Positions 22,272-31,501 of a stretch of DNA of 36,123 nt are shown one piece after another. The number at the start of each line of letters is the position of its first letter. Within the stretch, counting starts at the first letter, position 1. The notes beneath the pieces were generated by a model. It ran no database searches, had not been told where the DNA came from, and worked only from the letters and a program-made list of their open reading frames with translations. A program made the translations under genes and the position numbers. Origin of the DNA: Nocardia amamiensis NBRC 102102 (GTDB taxonomy: Bacteria; Actinomycetota; Actinomycetes; Mycobacteriales; Mycobacteriaceae). Where the stretch lies: positions 1 to 36,123 of the forward strand of contig NZ_BDBA01000130.1 in NCBI RefSeq assembly GCF_001612745.1, written 5' to 3'.

Positions 22272-25200
22272 TCAGCGTGCGCCGTCATCACCGGGGACGG
22301 GAAAGAACCCCGAGTCGATGAAGGACTCGACATACGCGTCCAGCGCAGCCGTATCGATCGGCGGGCAATGGATTCCGTGTCCGGCGAGCTCGGTACGAGT
22401 CTGGATGTCGTCGACAGCGACCGCAACCCCGCCGTAATTGCCACTGACCAGGGCCGCGCGCACCAGCGAGTCGTCACCGGCCGCGTCGCGGGCCGCGGCT
22501 TCCTCGGCCAGCCTGGTGGCGATCTGCTCGACCGACGCGATCTCTACCGGGATCCCATGCCTGCGCAGGGATTGGAAGATGTCGCGGATCGCCACCCGCT
22601 GCGTGTTCACCAGGTGATACGCCGACCCGCTCGGGACTTCGGCCGCCAGCGCCACAATGGCGCCGACCACGTAGTTCACCGGCACCAGTGCGGTGTCGGC
22701 GTCACCGGTTTCGGGCGCGAGCCCGAGGATGGCGGCCGCGCGGATCATGTTCCAGAACGAGTCATCGGCGCTGTTCACACCGATCCGCGGATCGCCGCAG
22801 ACGATGCCGGGACGGTAGATACTCACCGGCACACCACGTGCGCCTGCCTGCCGGACCAGTTGCTCGGCAACCCATTTACTGGCCACGTAGCCGTTCGGGG
22901 ACACCTCGCCGACGTCCAGCACCGCGTCCTCGCGGCCGCGGAAATCCGGTCCGGGAGCGGCCGGAATCACCGCGTTGACGGTGGACACGAAATGCACCGG
23001 TTTGATCCGGCTGGTGGTCGCCAGCCGCAACACCTCGCGAGTGCCTGCCACATTGGCGGCGCGCAGCCGCGGATACGGCTCGATGTGGTTCACCCGGGCA
23101 CCGTTGTGGTAGATCACGTCGATCCGCTCCACCAGCCGGTCGTAACCGGACTCGTCGAGCCCGAACCGGGGCGCCGCGAGATCGCCTGCGAGCGCAACGA
23201 TCCGGGTTTCGTAGCTGTCGTCCCAGATGCGGTACTTCTCCAGGGCGTTGCGAATCCGCTTGTGTGCCCGCTCGTCGTCGTCGCTGCGAACCAGGCACCA
23301 GACCCGTGCCCGGGTGCCGGCCAGCAATTCCCGGAGCAGGTGCGCGCCGACGAACCCGGTCGCTCCGGTGAGCAGCACGTCCCTCGCGGTGTCCGAGCGC
23401 GCGGGCGCGGCACCGGCACCATCGATCTCCGGTTCGAGAACCGCGTCGGCGGCGATCGTCGCGGAGTCGTCGGCGGGGACCACCGCCGCGGGCTCGTCCA
23501 GGTTGTCGATGCGGGCAGCCAGTCCGCGCACGGTGGGCGCGGTGAACAGCGCCGCCATCGGGACGTCGACACCGAGACGCGCGGTCAGCGCGCGTTGCAA
23601 CGTGAACGCGAGCAGCGACGTGCCGCCGAGGTCGAAGAAGTCGTCTTCGGCACCGGCCCTGGCGATGGCGAGCACGTCGACGAACACCTCGGCGACCGCC
23701 CGCTCGGTCGGAGTCGCCGGGGCGACGAAATCGCGGGCCCGGAACACCGGCCGGGGCAGCGCGCCACGATTCAGCTTCCCGCTGTCGTTCATCGGGAAGG
23801 AGTCGAGCACCATGATGGCCGACGGCACCATGTAGGACGGCAGCACTTGCGCCAGCGACTCGCGCAGCGCGTCGGCCGCGAGATCGGCCGCCGCCGGGAC
23901 CACATAAGCGGCCAGCTGGTCGCCGCTCTCCGATGCCGCCACCAGGACCACCGCCTGGGCGACGGAAGACTCGGCCAGCAGCGCGGCCTCGATCTCCCCG
24001 AGCTCGATCCGGTGACCCCGGATCTTCGCCTGGAAGTCGCTGCGTCCCAAGTACTCCAGCACGCCACCGGCGGTAGCGTCAGGCCTGGAGGCGCGTTGGA
24101 CGCCGCCACGGCGGCGCACCAGATCACCGGTCCGGTACATCCGGGCGCCCGGCGGCCCATAGGGGTCGGCCACGAACCGATCCGCGGTCAAGTCCGCCCG
24201 CCGCAGGTAGCCGCGCGCCAACTGGTCTCCCGCCAAATACAATTCGCCGACAACGCCCGCCGGGACGAGACGCAGCCGGGAATCCAGCACATAGGTCCGC
24301 GTATTCCACTCCGCGACACCGATCGGCACCGTGGCCCGGTCGTTCGTGGACGCGGGCCAGTACGTCACCGATACCGCCGCCTCGGTAGGGCCGTACAGGT
24401 TGTGCAGTCCGGCACCCGACAGTGCGGCGAAGTCCGCGACGGTGCTCGGCGGCAATGCCTCACCGATCACGAAAACCGCACGCAGCGAGGCCAATTGCTG
24501 CACGCTTGCGGCGGCGAGGAACACTTGCAGCACGGAGGGGACGAAGTCGGTGACCGTCACCTGGTGGGTGGCGATCAGGCCGGCGATGTACTCCGGATCG
24601 CGCTGGCCGCCCGGTGCCGCGAGCACCAGCCGCGCACCCACCCACAGCGGAACGAAGAATCCCCACAGCGACACGTCGAACGTGGTCGCCGTCTTCTGCA
24701 GGTAGACGTCGTCGGGCCCGAACGCATAGTGCGCGGCCATCCATTCGATCTGGTTGGTGATCGCGCCGTGCGACACCATCACACCCTTGGGGCGGCCGGT
24801 CGACCCCGACGTGAACAGCACATACGCCGGATGGTCCGCGCGCAGCGGCGCACGCAACTCGCTCGCGGCGACGGCATCCGCCGAGTACGCCGACAGCTCG
24901 AGGGAGTCGACATCGACGACCGGAACCCCAGGAGCCGTTACCGGATTACCGTTTTCCGTGAGCACGCACACGGGCTCGGCCACTTCCAGCACATACGCGA
25001 TCCGGCCCGCCGGATGATCGAGGTCCAGGGGCAGGTACGCGCCTCCCGCCGTCAGCACCGCGTACATGGCGACCAGCAATCCCGGCGAACGCGGCATCGC
25101 GAGAGCGACCACGGACTCCGGACCGATTCCCTGCCCGATCAGATGCCGGGCCAGGCGGTTGACGCGCGCGTCGAATTCCCGATAGGTCCAGGCTGTGCCG

Positions 25201-28200
25201 TCGTACACCACGGCCACCGCATCCGGTGTCGCGGCAACCGAACGGCGGTAGCCGGTCAGCAGGTCATGCGTCGAGACCGGGTGGGCCGTGTCGACCGCGT
25301 CGGACAGCAACTGCACACGTTCGGCCGGATCGATCAGCTCGATATCACCGAGCACCGCCGTGGGGTCGGCAGCAATCGCGGACAGCAGGCGCACGAACCG
25401 ATCGACGAAGCCTTGCACGGTGTCGTGGTCGAACATGTCTGCTGCGTAGCTGACCACACCGCCGATCCCGGTCGGTGTGCCCGCGGCGTCGTAGGTGTCG
25501 CCCACCATCCAATGCAGGTCGAACTGCGATACCTCGGTGCCGATATCCAGGCTGGAGACCGTGAGGTCCGGCAAATCCAGCGTGACCGGCTCCAGATTCT
25601 GGAACGACAGCGCCACTTGGTACAGCGGATGCCGGGCCGTCGACCGGACCGGTTTCAGTACGTCGACCAGCCGCTCGAACGGCACGTCCGCGTTCGCGAA
25701 CGCCTGGATATCGGTCGTCCGCTGCCGTCCGAGCAGGTCGGTGAAGGTCTCCCCGGCGTCGTATCCGGTGCGGAACACCAAGGTGTTGATGAACATGCCG
25801 ATCAGGTCGTCCAGGACCGCTTCGCCCCGCCCGGCGACCGGCGAACCGATCGCGATGTCGTCGGTGCCCGACAACCGGGCCAAGAGCACCGCCAACGCCG
25901 TGTGCACGACCATGAACAGCGTCGCGCCTTCGGCCCTGGCCAACTCCACCAGCGCACGGTGGGTTTCGGCGTCGATGTGCACCGCCACCCCGCCTCCGGT
26001 GTAGGAGCGCAGCAGCGGACGCGGCCGATCCGACGGCAGGTCGAGCTGATCCGGCAGCCCGGCCAACGCCTGCTTCCAGTAGGCGATCTGCTCGGCCGCC
26101 AAGGATTCCGGATCCTCTTCGGCGCCGAGCAGCTCCCGCTGCCACAGGCTGTAATCGGCGTACTGCACCGGCAGCGGGCTCCATTCCGGGGCCGCACCGG
26201 CACAGCGAGCCGCGAACGCGGTCATCAGGTCGCGAGTCAGCGGGCCGATCGACGAGCCGTCAGCGGCGATGTGGTGCACCACCATCGCCAGCACATATTC
26301 GGGTGCTGTTGGGTTCGCGCCGCTCAGGTCGAAGAGCACCACCCGGAGGGGCACGTCGGCGGTGAGGTCGAAAGCCGTACCCGCCAAGGCGACGACGGCG
26401 TCCGCCACGTCGGCCGGGGCGATCGCCCGGATCTCGAACTGCGGAACCGCCTGTGCCACAGGCAGAATCACCTGAACGGGAGTTTCCTGGGAGTCCCCCG
26501 AACCCTGGTGTGGATAGATCGTGCGCAGGATCTCGTGCCGAGCCACCAGATCCTCGGTCGCCGCCCGCAGCGCGTCCGTATCGAGTGCGCCGGTCAACCG
26601 CACCGCCAGCGGCACGTTGTAGGCCACCGATGCGGTGTCGAAGCGGTTGAGGAACCACATGCCCTGCTGCGCCAAGGACAATGGAATCCGCTCCGGGCGC
26701 GGACCGGCGGTCAACGGCCGACGGCCCGTCCCGGCCGAATTCTCGCCCAGATGTTCCGCGAGTGCGGCCACCGTCGACGCCTCGAACAGCAACCGCACCG
26801 GGATGCGGATGTCCAGGGCGGCCCCGAGCCGCGCGATGACCCGGGTGGCGATCAGCGAGTTGCCGCCCAGTTCGAAGAAGTCGTCGTCGGACCCGACCGG
26901 CGTCGCGGGGTTCAGCAATTCGGTGAACGCGCCCGCGACCAGCTCCTCCAGCGGCCCGGATGGCGCTCGGTACTCCCTCGCCTGCAACACCGGCGCGGGC
27001 AGTGCGGCACGGTCCAGTTTGCCGACGGGGGTCAGCGGGATCTCGTCCAGCACCATGACGGTGGTGGGCACCATGTGCGCGGGCAGGCTGCGTCCGGCGA
27101 ACGCGACGAGCTCGTCGGGCTGGGCGGTCGCACCCGCGGCGGCATGCACGTAAGAAACGAGAATGGTTGCGCCACTGGCGAGTTCGTGCCCGATGGTGAC
27201 CGCGAAGTCGACGCTCTCGTGCGCGCCGAGCACCGCGTCGATCTCGCCGAGTTCGATGCGGAACCCGCGGATCTTGACCTGGAAGTCGTTGCGGCCCAGA
27301 TACTCGAGCCGGCCGTCGATGCGCCGTACCAGATCGCCGGTCCGGTACAGGCGGGCTCCACTCGGATCGAGTGGGTTCGCCACGAACCGGGCGGCCGTCA
27401 ACCCCGGTCGCTCATGATATCCGCGTGCCACCTGCGCCCCGGCGATGTACAGCTCGCCGACGACCAGGTCCGGCACCGGATTCAGCCGCGGGTCCAGCAC
27501 GTATTCGGTGATGTTGCGGATCGGCCCGCCGATGGTGACGGTCTCCCCCGGCACCAGCGGCGCGCTGATATTGGTCATGATCGTGGTCTCGGTCGGCCCG
27601 TACCCGTTGTAGAACTCACGGGTGCGGCGCCCGGCGATCGGGACCGTCCAGCGCCCGACCAGGTCCGGCGGGCACGCCTCGCCACCGGCGATCACGACGC
27701 GGAGCTTGTCCAGTCCGGCCGGGTCGACCGACGCCAGAGCCGTGGGGGTGATGAACGCGTGCGTCACCCGCTCCCGGCTCAGCAGCGCGGCGAGCTCGGC
27801 ACCACCGTAGACGGTCGGCGCCGCCACGATCATGGTCGCGGCGCCGCCCACCGCCAGCAGCAGTTCCAGAACCGACGCGTCGAACGAGGGCGACGCGAAA
27901 TGCAAGGTCCGTGACGTGCTCGTCAGCCGGTAGCGCTCGCGCTGCTCGTCGCAGAAGCTCGACAGCCCGGCCTGCGTGACGACCACGCCTTTGGGCTTGC
28001 CGGTCGAACCGGAGGTGTAGATGACATAGGCCGGGTGCTCGGCGCGCAACGGCCGCGTGCGATCCGCGTCGGTGATCGGCGCGGCCGAGTAGTCGTCGAG
28101 CTGCCGGTCGGCGTCGTCGGTGTCGATGACCAGCCACTCCACCTCTTCGGGCAGGTCAGCGCGCACTTCGGCGATCGTGAGCCCGAGCACCGCGCGCGAA

Positions 28201-28706
28201 TCCGAGACCATGTGCGCGACCCGGTCGGCCGGGTAGTTGGGGTCGACGGGTACGAATCCGGCGCCGGTCTTGGCGATGGCCCACACCGCGAGCACCGAGT
28301 CGATCGACCGCGGGATGCCGATCGCGACCAGATCCTCCGGGCCGATGCCGCGCTCGATCAGCAGCCGAGCCAACCGGGTCGACCGATCGTCGAGATCGAC
28401 GTACTCCATCTCGTCCAACCGCGCCGCGGCGTCCGCATAGACCACGGCGACACCATCCGGATTGCTCTCCACCGCGCCGTCCAGCAGCTCCGGCAGCAGC
28501 GTGACACCGACCTGCTCGGCCGCGCTCGAATCGGCGGGCCGGACCGGCGCGGTCAGCGCCCGATCCTGTTCGGCGACGTCGACGCTGCCGACCGCACCGG
28601 CGATCCCGCGTTGATCAGCGGCGACAGCGGCGAGAACCCGCTCGAATCGTCGAGCGAGCCGCTGCACGGTCGCTTCGTGGAAAAGCTCAGACGCATGGGT
28701 GAACAC
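22272..28706 (-). CDS. Two-module NRPS with terminal reductase, 5' truncated
   Basis: A 2144-residue peptide synthetase. Order: end of a condensation domain (1-45), adenylation 1 (about 75-570; YTSGSTGKPKG 230-240, K563), carrier 1 (about 585-655; GGNSL, S617), condensation 2 (about 673-1115; HHIAADG 811-817, LCL-like), adenylation 2 (about 1150-1650; TSGSTGRPKG 1299-1308, K1644), carrier 2 (about 1665-1735; GGTSL, S1697), thioester reductase (about 1775-2144; GATGFVG 1781-1787, S1908, Y1940, K1944). All core motifs look intact. By eye the specificity residues are DALFIGGIMK for domain 1 and DVWDFILVSK for domain 2; both keep the Asp for alpha-amino acids but I cannot name the substrates. No epimerase. 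The GTG start has a weak ribosome binding site, and upstream DNA is condensation-domain wreckage. Expected product: a dipeptide aldehyde or alcohol. Confidence 0.92.
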   Translation of the reverse strand: MFTHASELFHEATVQRLARRFERVLAAVAADQRGIAGAVGSVDVAEQDRALTAPVRPADSSAAEQVGVTLLPELLDGAVESNPDGVAVVYADAAARLDEMEYVDLDDRSTRLARLLIERGIGPEDLVAIGIPRSIDSVLAVWAIAKTGAGFVPVDPNYPADRVAHMVSDSRAVLGLTIAEVRADLPEEVEWLVIDTDDADRQLDDYSAAPITDADRTRPLRAEHPAYVIYTSGSTGKPKGVVVTQAGLSSFCDEQRERYRLTSTSRTLHFASPSFDASVLELLLAVGGAATMIVAAPTVYGGAELAALLSRERVTHAFITPTALASVDPAGLDKLRVVIAGGEACPPDLVGRWTVPIAGRRTREFYNGYGPTETTIMTNISAPLVPGETVTIGGPIRNITEYVLDPRLNPVPDLVVGELYIAGAQVARGYHERPGLTAARFVANPLDPSGARLYRTGDLVRRIDGRLEYLGRNDFQVKIRGFRIELGEIDAVLGAHESVDFAVTIGHELASGATILVSYVHAAAGATAQPDELVAFAGRSLPAHMVPTTVMVLDEIPLTPVGKLDRAALPAPVLQAREYRAPSGPLEELVAGAFTELLNPATPVGSDDDFFELGGNSLIATRVIARLGAALDIRIPVRLLFEASTVAALAEHLGENSAGTGRRPLTAGPRPERIPLSLAQQGMWFLNRFDTASVAYNVPLAVRLTGALDTDALRAATEDLVARHEILRTIYPHQGSGDSQETPVQVILPVAQAVPQFEIRAIAPADVADAVVALAGTAFDLTADVPLRVVLFDLSGANPTAPEYVLAMVVHHIAADGSSIGPLTRDLMTAFAARCAGAAPEWSPLPVQYADYSLWQRELLGAEEDPESLAAEQIAYWKQALAGLPDQLDLPSDRPRPLLRSYTGGGVAVHIDAETHRALVELARAEGATLFMVVHTALAVLLARLSGTDDIAIGSPVAGRGEAVLDDLIGMFINTLVFRTGYDAGETFTDLLGRQRTTDIQAFANADVPFERLVDVLKPVRSTARHPLYQVALSFQNLEPVTLDLPDLTVSSLDIGTEVSQFDLHWMVGDTYDAAGTPTGIGGVVSYAADMFDHDTVQGFVDRFVRLLSAIAADPTAVLGDIELIDPAERVQLLSDAVDTAHPVSTHDLLTGYRRSVAATPDAVAVVYDGTAWTYREFDARVNRLARHLIGQGIGPESVVALAMPRSPGLLVAMYAVLTAGGAYLPLDLDHPAGRIAYVLEVAEPVCVLTENGNPVTAPGVPVVDVDSLELSAYSADAVAASELRAPLRADHPAYVLFTSGSTGRPKGVMVSHGAITNQIEWMAAHYAFGPDDVYLQKTATTFDVSLWGFFVPLWVGARLVLAAPGGQRDPEYIAGLIATHQVTVTDFVPSVLQVFLAAASVQQLASLRAVFVIGEALPPSTVADFAALSGAGLHNLYGPTEAAVSVTYWPASTNDRATVPIGVAEWNTRTYVLDSRLRLVPAGVVGELYLAGDQLARGYLRRADLTADRFVADPYGPPGARMYRTGDLVRRRGGVQRASRPDATAGGVLEYLGRSDFQAKIRGHRIELGEIEAALLAESSVAQAVVLVAASESGDQLAAYVVPAAADLAADALRESLAQVLPSYMVPSAIMVLDSFPMNDSGKLNRGALPRPVFRARDFVAPATPTERAVAEVFVDVLAIARAGAEDDFFDLGGTSLLAFTLQRALTARLGVDVPMAALFTAPTVRGLAARIDNLDEPAAVVPADDSATIAADAVLEPEIDGAGAAPARSDTARDVLLTGATGFVGAHLLRELLAGTRARVWCLVRSDDDERAHKRIRNALEKYRIWDDSYETRIVALAGDLAAPRFGLDESGYDRLVERIDVIYHNGARVNHIEPYPRLRAANVAGTREVLRLATTSRIKPVHFVSTVNAVIPAAPGPDFRGREDAVLDVGEVSPNGYVASKWVAEQLVRQAGARGVPVSIYRPGIVCGDPRIGVNSADDSFWNMIRAAAILGLAPETGDADTALVPVNYVVGAIVALAAEVPSGSAYHLVNTQRVAIRDIFQSLRRHGIPVEIASVEQIATRLAEEAAARDAAGDDSLVRAALVSGNYGGVAVAVDDIQTRTELAGHGIHCPPIDTAALDAYVESFIDSGFFPVPGDDGAR

Positions 28707-28869
28707 TACGACGAGCTCGTCCGGCCTTCCATTCGCATGGTGCCGCCCCGCCCGGGCCGAGCCGGGGAGGACCGCTTCGACCCACCTGTTCGGACGGGAT
28801 GTCCGCGTTGGCGAAGGCGGCGAGGTCGGTCTCGCGGACCTGACCGAGGAGGGCTAGTGGACCCCACTC
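28707..28869 (-). pseudogene. Remnant of a condensation domain before the NRPS
   Basis: On the minus strand, 28857 downwards reads LALLGQVRETDLAAFANADIPSEQ, a textbook condensation-domain segment. The matching continuation (NRWVEAVLPGSARAG) is in another frame, the one that continues into the NRPS start. Then about 80-100 residues expected between this motif and the domain end are missing before GRPDELVVVFTHASELFHEATV. So the region has at least one frameshift and one internal deletion. Beyond about 28870 no synthetase sequence is visible. The NRPS therefore seems to have lost the front of its first condensation domain, and perhaps upstream modules. Confidence 0.8.
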
Positions 28870-28981
28870 GTCACGTCATCGCGACACAGAGCAGAATTCG
28901 GCTATGCGGCGACAGCTAGACCGAATCTCACCGGATCCGCGCGGTAACTGTGCGTGTTTGCCGAAGTGGAGCGTCGGGTAA

Positions 28982-29914
28982 GTGGCACGGATGAGCGAGC
29001 CGAGTCCCTACGTGGAATTCGACCGGAAACAGTGGCGAACCCTGCGTAAGTCGACTCCGCTGGTACTCACCGAGGAAGAGTTGGTCGGCCTGCGTGGCCT
29101 CGGGGAGCAGATTGATCTCGAGGAAGTCGCGGAGGTCTATCTCCCGCTCGCTCGTCTCATCCACCTGCAGGTAGCCGCGCGCCAGCGCCTGTTCGCCGCA
29201 ACCGCGACCTTTCTCGGAGATACCCACCCGGATCAGCAGGTGCCGTTCGTGATCGGCGTCGCGGGCAGCGTCGCGGTCGGCAAGTCGACCACCGCCCGTG
29301 TGCTCCAAGCCCTGCTGGCGCGCTGGGATCACCACCCCCGCGTCGACTTGGTCACCACCGACGGATTCCTCTATCCCACGGCGGAACTCACCCGGCGCGG
29401 CATCATGCACCGCAAGGGGTTCCCCGAGAGCTACGACCGCCGCAGCCTGCTGCGCTTCGTCACCGAGGTGAAATCCGGTGCGGCGGAAGTCTGCGCCCCG
29501 GTGTATTCGCACATCTCCTACGACATCGTGCCGGGAAAGCTGCACTGTGTGCGGCAGCCCGACATCTTGATCGTGGAGGGCCTGAACGTGCTGCAGACCG
29601 GTCCGCGGCTGATGGTCTCGGATCTGTTCGACTTCTCCATCTACGTCGACGCGCGCATCGAGGACATCGAAAACTGGTATGTGCAGCGGTTTCTCACGCT
29701 GCGCAACACCGCGTTCGCCGATCCCAACGCGCATTTCCACCACTACTCCGGATTCACCGACGAGCAGGCGACCGCCGCGGCGAGGGAGATCTGGAACAAC
29801 ACCAACCGCCCGAATCTGGTGGAGAACATTCTGCCCACCCGCCCGCGCGCGACCCTGGTGTTGCGCAAGGATGCCGACCACAGCATCAATCGGCTACGGC
29901 TGCGCAAATTGTGA
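28982..29914 (+). CDS. coaA: Pantothenate kinase type I
   Basis: A 310-residue kinase that phosphorylates pantothenate, the first and regulated step of coenzyme A synthesis. The P-loop GVAGSVAVGKSTTAR (K101, S102), VDLVTTDGFLYP, HRKGFPESYD, and the C-terminal NLVENILPTRPRATLVLRKDADHSINRLRLRKL match the actinobacterial enzyme closely. GTG 28982 was chosen because the MARMSEPSPYVEFD start parallels the M. tuberculosis enzyme; ATG 28991 is the alternative. It is divergent from the NRPS remnant. CoA supply also provides phosphopantetheine for carrier proteins, but the adjacency here probably comes from the conserved block. Confidence 0.97.
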   Translation: MARMSEPSPYVEFDRKQWRTLRKSTPLVLTEEELVGLRGLGEQIDLEEVAEVYLPLARLIHLQVAARQRLFAATATFLGDTHPDQQVPFVIGVAGSVAVGKSTTARVLQALLARWDHHPRVDLVTTDGFLYPTAELTRRGIMHRKGFPESYDRRSLLRFVTEVKSGAAEVCAPVYSHISYDIVPGKLHCVRQPDILIVEGLNVLQTGPRLMVSDLFDFSIYVDARIEDIENWYVQRFLTLRNTAFADPNAHFHHYSGFTDEQATAAAREIWNNTNRPNLVENILPTRPRATLVLRKDADHSINRLRLRKL

Positions 29915-29920
29915 TTTCGC

Positions 29921-30481
29921 TTACAGTTTCCACGCTTCATCAAGGCGGCGGGCGACGTCGATATCGCACGCCGCGGCAATGTCCGGCCTGCGGATCTCCG
30001 CGGAGATATAGCGGGCGACGAATCGCCTGACCTCGTGATCGACGCTGGCGAGGACGCGCAGCACCTGTCCGCGCCTGGTTGCGGCGGCGACATTGACGCG
30101 CACGTCGACCGGACGCGGCTCGGCGATGTCGATCACCACCCGCAACGGTGTCGCGGTGCGCACCGTCAGGTGCAGGTGAACGGCCCCCTCGACATGGAAC
30201 CGATGCCGATCGACCGCCAAGTCCAGCAGCAGATCGAGGTCCAGCGGGATGAGCAGCTCGAACGAGATCAGCTCGCCACCGAGGCGGCGCAGCCGCGACT
30301 TGCCGAGCTGGACCTCCGCGGTCACTTTCGCCAACCGCCCAGGGCCGACGCCGATCGGGCCGAAATCGAAGGCACTGCCGGTCAGCTGAGCGAACGCGCC
30401 CAAGATGCGGTCTTCGGAGGCGGCGAACTCCACGAAACGGCTTCCGAACTCCCCATAGCCGATGAATTCGCGCTCCCTCAT
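29921..30481 (-). CDS. Conserved mycolata protein of unknown function
   Basis: A 186-residue protein beginning MREREFIGYGEFGSRFVEFAAS. A strand-rich middle (ELISFELLIPLDLDLLLDLAVDRHRFHVEGAVHLHLTVRTATPLRVVIDI) and a helical C-terminus (VLRVLASVDHEVRRFVARYISAEI) suggest a lipid- or ligand-binding fold such as the SMP/BPI-like or DUF2993 type, but I cannot assign it. I recall similar proteins in actinobacteria of this order. It follows the prenyl synthase gene on the same strand with 52 bp between them, so a role with prenyl lipids is possible. It converges with coaA, with only six bases between stops. Confidence 0.75.
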   Translation of the reverse strand: MREREFIGYGEFGSRFVEFAASEDRILGAFAQLTGSAFDFGPIGVGPGRLAKVTAEVQLGKSRLRRLGGELISFELLIPLDLDLLLDLAVDRHRFHVEGAVHLHLTVRTATPLRVVIDIAEPRPVDVRVNVAAATRRGQVLRVLASVDHEVRRFVARYISAEIRRPDIAAACDIDVARRLDEAWKL

Positions 30482-30533
30482 AACACCGCGCGACGCGCGA
30501 GCAGGGCGATGGATCCGCCCCGCCGAGGTGGGC

Positions 30534-31313
30534 TCAGACGCCGAAGCGGCGATGACGGGCGGCGTAGTCGCGCAGCGCCCGCAGGAAATCCACCCGCCGG
30601 AACTCCGGCCAGTACGCCTCGGTGAACCATATTTCCGAGTATGCGCTCTGCCAGAGCAGGAACCCGGACAATCGCTGCTCGCCGGAGGTTCGAATGACCA
30701 GATCGGGGTCCGGCTGACCGGAGGTGTAGAGGTGCTGGCCGATCGCGTTCACGGTGATCGACTGGACCAGGTCCTCGCCCGTCTCCCCGGCGGCGATCTC
30801 CTGGCGGACCAGCGAGCGCACCGCGTCGGTGATCTCCTGCCTGCCGCCGTAACCGACCGCGACGTTGACGTGCACCCCACTCCGTCCCTCGGTGCGCTCG
30901 GCCGCGGTACGCAGCCGTTTGGCGATGAGCTCGGGGAAGCCGTCGAGCGTGCCGACGATGCGCACGCTCCAGTTCTGCTCCGGCGCGGACAGCTCCTCCA
31001 CCACGTCGGTGATCACCTCGAACAGCGTCTCCAGCTCGTCCGGATCGCGCTGCAGGTTCTCGGTGGACAGCAGGTAGACGGTCACCATCTCGATGCCCTC
31101 GGCCGCGCACCAGCCGACCAGTTCGGCGATCTTCAGCGCGCCGACCCGATGACCGTGCGTGACGTCGGTGAAACCGTTCTCCCGCGCCCAGCGGCGATTG
31201 CCGTCACACATCACCGCGACGTGCCGGGGATGCTGTTTGCCGGCCAGCTGCCTGGACAGCCGGGCCTCGTAGATGCGATACGGCAGACCCCGCACCTGAC
31301 TCGGAAGTTCCAC
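30534..31313 (-). CDS. uppS: Short-chain Z-isoprenyl diphosphate synthase (UppS family)
   Basis: A 259-residue cis-prenyltransferase. The pyrophosphate and catalytic motif HVAVMCDGNRRWA (D37), VYLLSTENLQRDPDE, and the C-terminal PDPDLVIRTSGEQRLSGFLLWQSAYSEIWF are all intact. It resembles the mycobacterial Z-farnesyl diphosphate synthase Rv1086, which makes the precursor for decaprenyl phosphate in cell wall assembly. GTG 31313 matches the length and start of that enzyme (VELPSQVRGLPYRIYE); GTG 31340 is an alternative. It is divergent from hemolysin III, as in M. tuberculosis, and a 20-bp palindrome lies between. Confidence 0.93.
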   Translation of the reverse strand: MELPSQVRGLPYRIYEARLSRQLAGKQHPRHVAVMCDGNRRWARENGFTDVTHGHRVGALKIAELVGWCAAEGIEMVTVYLLSTENLQRDPDELETLFEVITDVVEELSAPEQNWSVRIVGTLDGFPELIAKRLRTAAERTEGRSGVHVNVAVGYGGRQEITDAVRSLVRQEIAAGETGEDLVQSITVNAIGQHLYTSGQPDPDLVIRTSGEQRLSGFLLWQSAYSEIWFTEAYWPEFRRVDFLRALRDYAARHRRFGV

Positions 31314-31386
31314 GCGGGCAACCCTACGCCTCGGCGACACGATCTCGGCATCGACCGCGATACGCCGGTACAGTGGCGGAAGCTCA

Positions 31387-31406
31387 AACTTACGCTTCCG
31401 TAGGTT
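31387..31406. promoter_or_regulatory. 20-bp palindrome between uppS and trhA
   Basis: AACTTACG-N4-CGTAGGTT, with 7 of 8 arm positions matching. It sits in the 188-bp divergent promoter region, 73 bp from the uppS start and 95 bp from the trhA start. The size and symmetry suit a TetR-type regulator. Confidence 0.55.
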
Positions 31407-31501
31407 ACCCGCGGGTTCAGTTGGACGGCTGCTCGCCGTTCACTCGGCCCGGCGCGGGCCTACGGACGGACTCGTCCGGCTGCGTCTACTAGGAGGTACT
31501 C

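Noticed and set aside
22221..27914. A 1897-residue open frame on the plus strand
   Set aside because: It is antisense to the NRPS. Its Arg/His/Gln/Asp-rich translation with no domain motif is the normal result of high third-position GC on the opposite strand.
22243..28981. MbtH-like protein or phosphopantetheinyl transferase gene near the NRPS
   Set aside because: I looked for the short MbtH pattern and a transferase in the flanks of the NRPS and found neither; these must be encoded elsewhere if needed.
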